DNA of 64,000 nt, taken from NCBI GenBank assembly GCA_011390955.1, contig JAABRM010000018.1, positions 1 to 64,000 on the forward strand, in the 5' to 3' direction. The position numbers and the translations under genes were made by a program. How positions within the stretch are numbered: position 1 is the first letter of the stretch; each line of letters opens with the position of its first letter. The DNA comes from Oscillatoriales cyanobacterium. GTDB lineage: Bacteria; Cyanobacteriota; Cyanobacteriia; Cyanobacteriales; Laspinemataceae. Shown here in pieces: positions 61,032-64,000 of the stretch. Below the pieces are notes generated by a model. The model was not told the DNA's origin and did no database searches. It saw only the letters and a list, made by a program, of their open reading frames with translations.

Positions 61032-62216
61032 TCAATCATATCGGGCCATTAAAGCTTTAGCCGCTGCGCGATGTTGTGCCACTAATTCCGGTGGGGATAA
61101 TACCTTGGCATTGTGCAAATGACGATAAACCCACAGCATAAATTCTCGGAAAGAACGGGGTGGTAGTTTCACCTGATAATCCACATATTCATATTGACCC
61201 GTGGCATCTTTTGGCCCTAAATGAACTTTTTGAGTGGGATGACGGCGATCGCCCTCTAAAATAAACGACACCACTGGGGAAAAAAAGCGCACTTTCACGG
61301 TTTGAAACTCTACATTTCCCGCTAATTCCTTTTGCTGTTCGGCCAATTCACCCAAATACAAACCCCAACCTTGAGATAGTAATTGGTGAACTTGCTGTAA
61401 TTTCTCAAACTGCATTTCTAAAGAACGTTGAGGTGCTAATACCTGACAATAGTCTTTAAATCGATTTAACCGACTAATGGCTAATTGGCCGGTTTCCAAT
61501 CGTTCATAAGCTAAATACCAGGCAATATCATAGTAGATAATTTGCAAAGGCCATAGACTCATCATACCGACTCGTTTGCCCCCATAAGGATCGTGGCTGC
61601 GAGATAATTCAATAGCTTGACCTTGGAGAATGGCCATTTCTACGGTTTCTAATTGATTAAATATGGTATTTTGCCGTTCACCTTTGGCCAACATTTCTAC
61701 GGGGTCGGTGGAAACAATAGAGCGATTTAACTGTTGATGGACGGGATATAAAAATTTCCCATCTAATTTTAAATCTAAACCGCGCACTCGTTGCAGCACT
61801 TGTTCATAAATGCGGCGGGCGATAGGATTTCCTTGATATTTTGCTTGGGCAGCTAAAGCGTTTAAAGCTGCGGATAATTCCTCCGGGTTTAATGCCCCAG
61901 TTCCTAAATAATAACCCCAACGATAAATGCGATCGTCTAAAATACCATAGCGTCGCAATAGTTCTAAATCTTTGCGAATTGTGGGCACTGAAGGATAATT
62001 TTCGGGAAATTCATAACCAGTTTTCGTCGCGAATTCCCGTAGTTTAATCCGCACAGTTTCTAAAGCATTGTTATGTTGGCGATCGCTGTTCAATAGTTTT
62101 TCATCGCGATCGCTCGCCCCCACCCCTGGATACTGTACCAAAGTCGCAATCAGTAACAAGAGGCGATCGAATGCCTGCTGGTCAGAATGTGAGTGTAGAG
62201 TGGGTTTTTTTGCCAT
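61032..62216 (-). CDS. WYL-domain transcriptional regulator
   Basis: A 394-residue protein. The N-terminal 120 residues are helical with a winged-helix look (YPSVPTIRKDLELLRRYGIL). The WYL domain (about residues 190-260) shows the defining run MSLWPLQIIYYDIAWYLAYE, with WYL and the RLNRFKDY arm that binds ligands. The C-terminal half has a WCX-like YVDYQVKLPPRSFREFMLWV. WYL proteins often regulate CRISPR, phage-defence or DNA-damage genes. The CRISPR array at 45.3-47.1 kb is 14 kb away, so no direct link is claimed. Confidence 0.9.
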   Translation of the reverse strand: MAKKPTLHSHSDQQAFDRLLLLIATLVQYPGVGASDRDEKLLNSDRQHNNALETVRIKLREFATKTGYEFPENYPSVPTIRKDLELLRRYGILDDRIYRWGYYLGTGALNPEELSAALNALAAQAKYQGNPIARRIYEQVLQRVRGLDLKLDGKFLYPVHQQLNRSIVSTDPVEMLAKGERQNTIFNQLETVEMAILQGQAIELSRSHDPYGGKRVGMMSLWPLQIIYYDIAWYLAYERLETGQLAISRLNRFKDYCQVLAPQRSLEMQFEKLQQVHQLLSQGWGLYLGELAEQQKELAGNVEFQTVKVRFFSPVVSFILEGDRRHPTQKVHLGPKDATGQYEYVDYQVKLPPRSFREFMLWVYRHLHNAKVLSPPELVAQHRAAAKALMARYD

Positions 62217-62436
62217 TAGTCTTCATCCTTTTTTTCTCCGACCCCGCGAAATGTAACGCAATAGGGAATAAACAACAAAAAATCGGGCGATCGCCCTTAA
62301 AGTCAGAGGTTGATGATATGATATTTATACCAGCAGCCAGCCATAAAATAAATTCCCAGATATTTTGAGTCTGTGTTTAATCAAGATTGTGTATAGAATC
62401 ATACAGATTATCGACTGAGGTAATTTTAAGCGTTAT

Positions 62437-62634
62437 ATGGGGAAAAGCCATTTTAAAAAAGCAATCTCCTCTTTGCAAGGTCGGATTGCCGAACATGAAA
62501 CAAAAATTAGATTAGAATTGGAAAAGCCATTGCCCGATCGAGGATTAATTAACCATTGGCAAAAAGAAATTAAAGCGTTTGAAAAAGGAATTCAGCAAGC
62601 ATTAAAAAGATTAGGAAAAGAATCATGCAACTAA
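62437..62634 (+). CDS. Small hypothetical helical protein
   Basis: A 65-residue, charged, mostly helical protein (AISSLQGRIAEHETKIRLEL, then KEIKAFEKGIQQALKRL). No family recognised. It overlaps the next gene by 10 bp, so the pair are translationally coupled. Its length, composition and coupling make a small two-gene module possible, but nothing identifies it as toxin-antitoxin. Confidence 0.65.
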   Translation: MGKSHFKKAISSLQGRIAEHETKIRLELEKPLPDRGLINHWQKEIKAFEKGIQQALKRLGKESCN

Positions 62635-62879
62635 CCCCCAGAAAAATCAGCACTCAAAACCCAACACTCAATCACTTGATTCTTGAATTACAAGAAGAAT
62701 GTCAAAATGTTCTTTCTTTAATTCATCAGTTACAGCTATCTGAGTTAAGCGATCGGCAAAAAGGTGAAATTTTATCAGAATTACTGGTGGCTTCCATTCA
62801 TCTACATTCTCATTGTGATGAAGACTGGCAAAATTTAATTTCTGACGAGTTAGAACGTTTAACGGATGATGATGCCTAA
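62625..62879 (+). CDS. Small hypothetical protein, coupled to 62437-62634
   Basis: An 84-residue acidic helical protein (LNHLILELQEECQNVLSLIH, then LSDRQKGEILSELLVASIHL). It has HSHCDEDW near the C-terminus, giving His and Cys residues in a short space. Family unknown. Its ATG lies in the last codons of the preceding gene, so they are one transcription unit. Confidence 0.65.
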   Translation: MQLTPRKISTQNPTLNHLILELQEECQNVLSLIHQLQLSELSDRQKGEILSELLVASIHLHSHCDEDWQNLISDELERLTDDDA

Positions 62880-63071
62880 GATCGATTTTTTGGGTCGCCA
62901 TATAACTGAAATAGGGGCAATTGATGAATTGTTTCTATTTCAGAGAAAATCTCAGCAAATTACTGCTGATTTATGTTTATTTCAAGTAAGATTGACAAAA
63001 TCATACGGGGCGCAAGCATTGCGCCCTCAGAGCTTTGTATAGTATTTTCAGATAACAATGATACATTATTT
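62880..63071. other. Spacer after the small gene pair
   Basis: A short GGGCGCAAGCATTGCGCCCT palindrome lies at about 63007-63027. No gene or RNA recognised. Confidence 0.5.
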
Positions 63072-63255
63072 TGTAGGTTGGGTTGAGGAACGAAACCCAA
63101 CATTACAATCATTACAGGCAATAAACCGGGTTTAGTCACATATAGCGCTCTCCAATAGATGTATCACTTTTTTTTGAAATTACTATATCAATCACAATTG
63201 AAATAATTATAACGATTCTAATAATGTTGGGTTTCGTTTCTCAACCCAACCTACA
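63072..63255. mobile_element. 184-bp inverted-repeat element, MITE-like
   Basis: Arms of 34 bp, TGTAGGTTGGGTTGAGGAAC... (63072-63105) and its inverse complement (63222-63255), with one mismatch. The interior of about 116 bp is AT-rich with an ACCGGGTTTA stretch. The group II intron 3' end abuts its high-coordinate end. Confidence 0.8.

Positions 63256-64000
<745 letters not shown>

Overview
The window is chromosomal DNA of a cyanobacterium, most likely a filamentous one. The signs are the very frequent HIP1 octamer GCGATCGC, short heptanucleotide tandem repeats between genes, a COP23-type secreted protein, a HetI/Sfp-like phosphopantetheinyl transferase, the MEP-pathway gene dxs, and several kinase and GGDEF/EAL signalling proteins. 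Genes lie on both strands in short runs separated by repeat-rich spacers. Identifications rest on motifs read by eye; no database search was possible.

Region 0-9 kb: a secreted TPR protein; three tandem small acidic proteins built on a strict 15-residue DxDGDG repeat; an FHA protein that looks like a degenerate dynamin-like GTPase; an MFS exporter; and a Ser/Thr kinase fused through one membrane segment to an ABC-type ligand-binding domain. Region 9-12.7 kb is a graveyard of toxin-antitoxin and nuclease genes. It holds an Rpn/DUF2887 pseudogene, a DUF433/DUF5615 pair split by a MITE-like insertion, and an MNT nucleotidyltransferase whose HEPN partner is cut off by an inverted-repeat insertion. 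Region 12.7-19 kb encodes exported proteins (two lipoproteins, an SH3-like protein, a TPR protein, a subtilase, a trypsin-like protease, a COP23 protein), separated by copies of two interspersed repeat families. One family has a constant length of 72 bp in all seven full copies.

Region 20-33.6 kb: a STAND/NB-ARC ATPase; a three-gene ABC importer of the NMT1/THI5-TauT type; Nudix, FolK, a pteridine-reductase-like SDR and FolB (a folate/pterin theme); a methyltransferase-like protein; three glycosyltransferases; tRNA-Thr(UGU); and an orphan ParA. Region 33.8-44 kb: a CHASE2-GGDEF cyclase, SbcC, tRNA-Lys(CUU), Dxs and a DPM1-like glycosyltransferase. Region 43.8-49 kb is accessory DNA: TnpB, a 25-repeat CRISPR array without cas genes, a GGDEF gene remnant, and a second DUF433 gene flanked by the same MITE family. 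Region 48.8-64 kb: phosphopantetheinyl transferase, a 653-residue (alpha/alpha)-toroid-like protein, a receiver-GGDEF-EAL protein, a flippase-like membrane protein with two paralogous GT-C-like membrane proteins, a cold-shock protein, a WYL regulator, two small overlapping genes, and the 3' part of a group II intron lying against a 184-bp inverted-repeat element.

The most unusual features are the covarying 72-bp repeat family, helically phased 10-bp repeat arrays at three loci, the two toxin-antitoxin operons broken by small insertions, the 15-residue-repeat proteins, and the cas-less CRISPR array beside TnpB.
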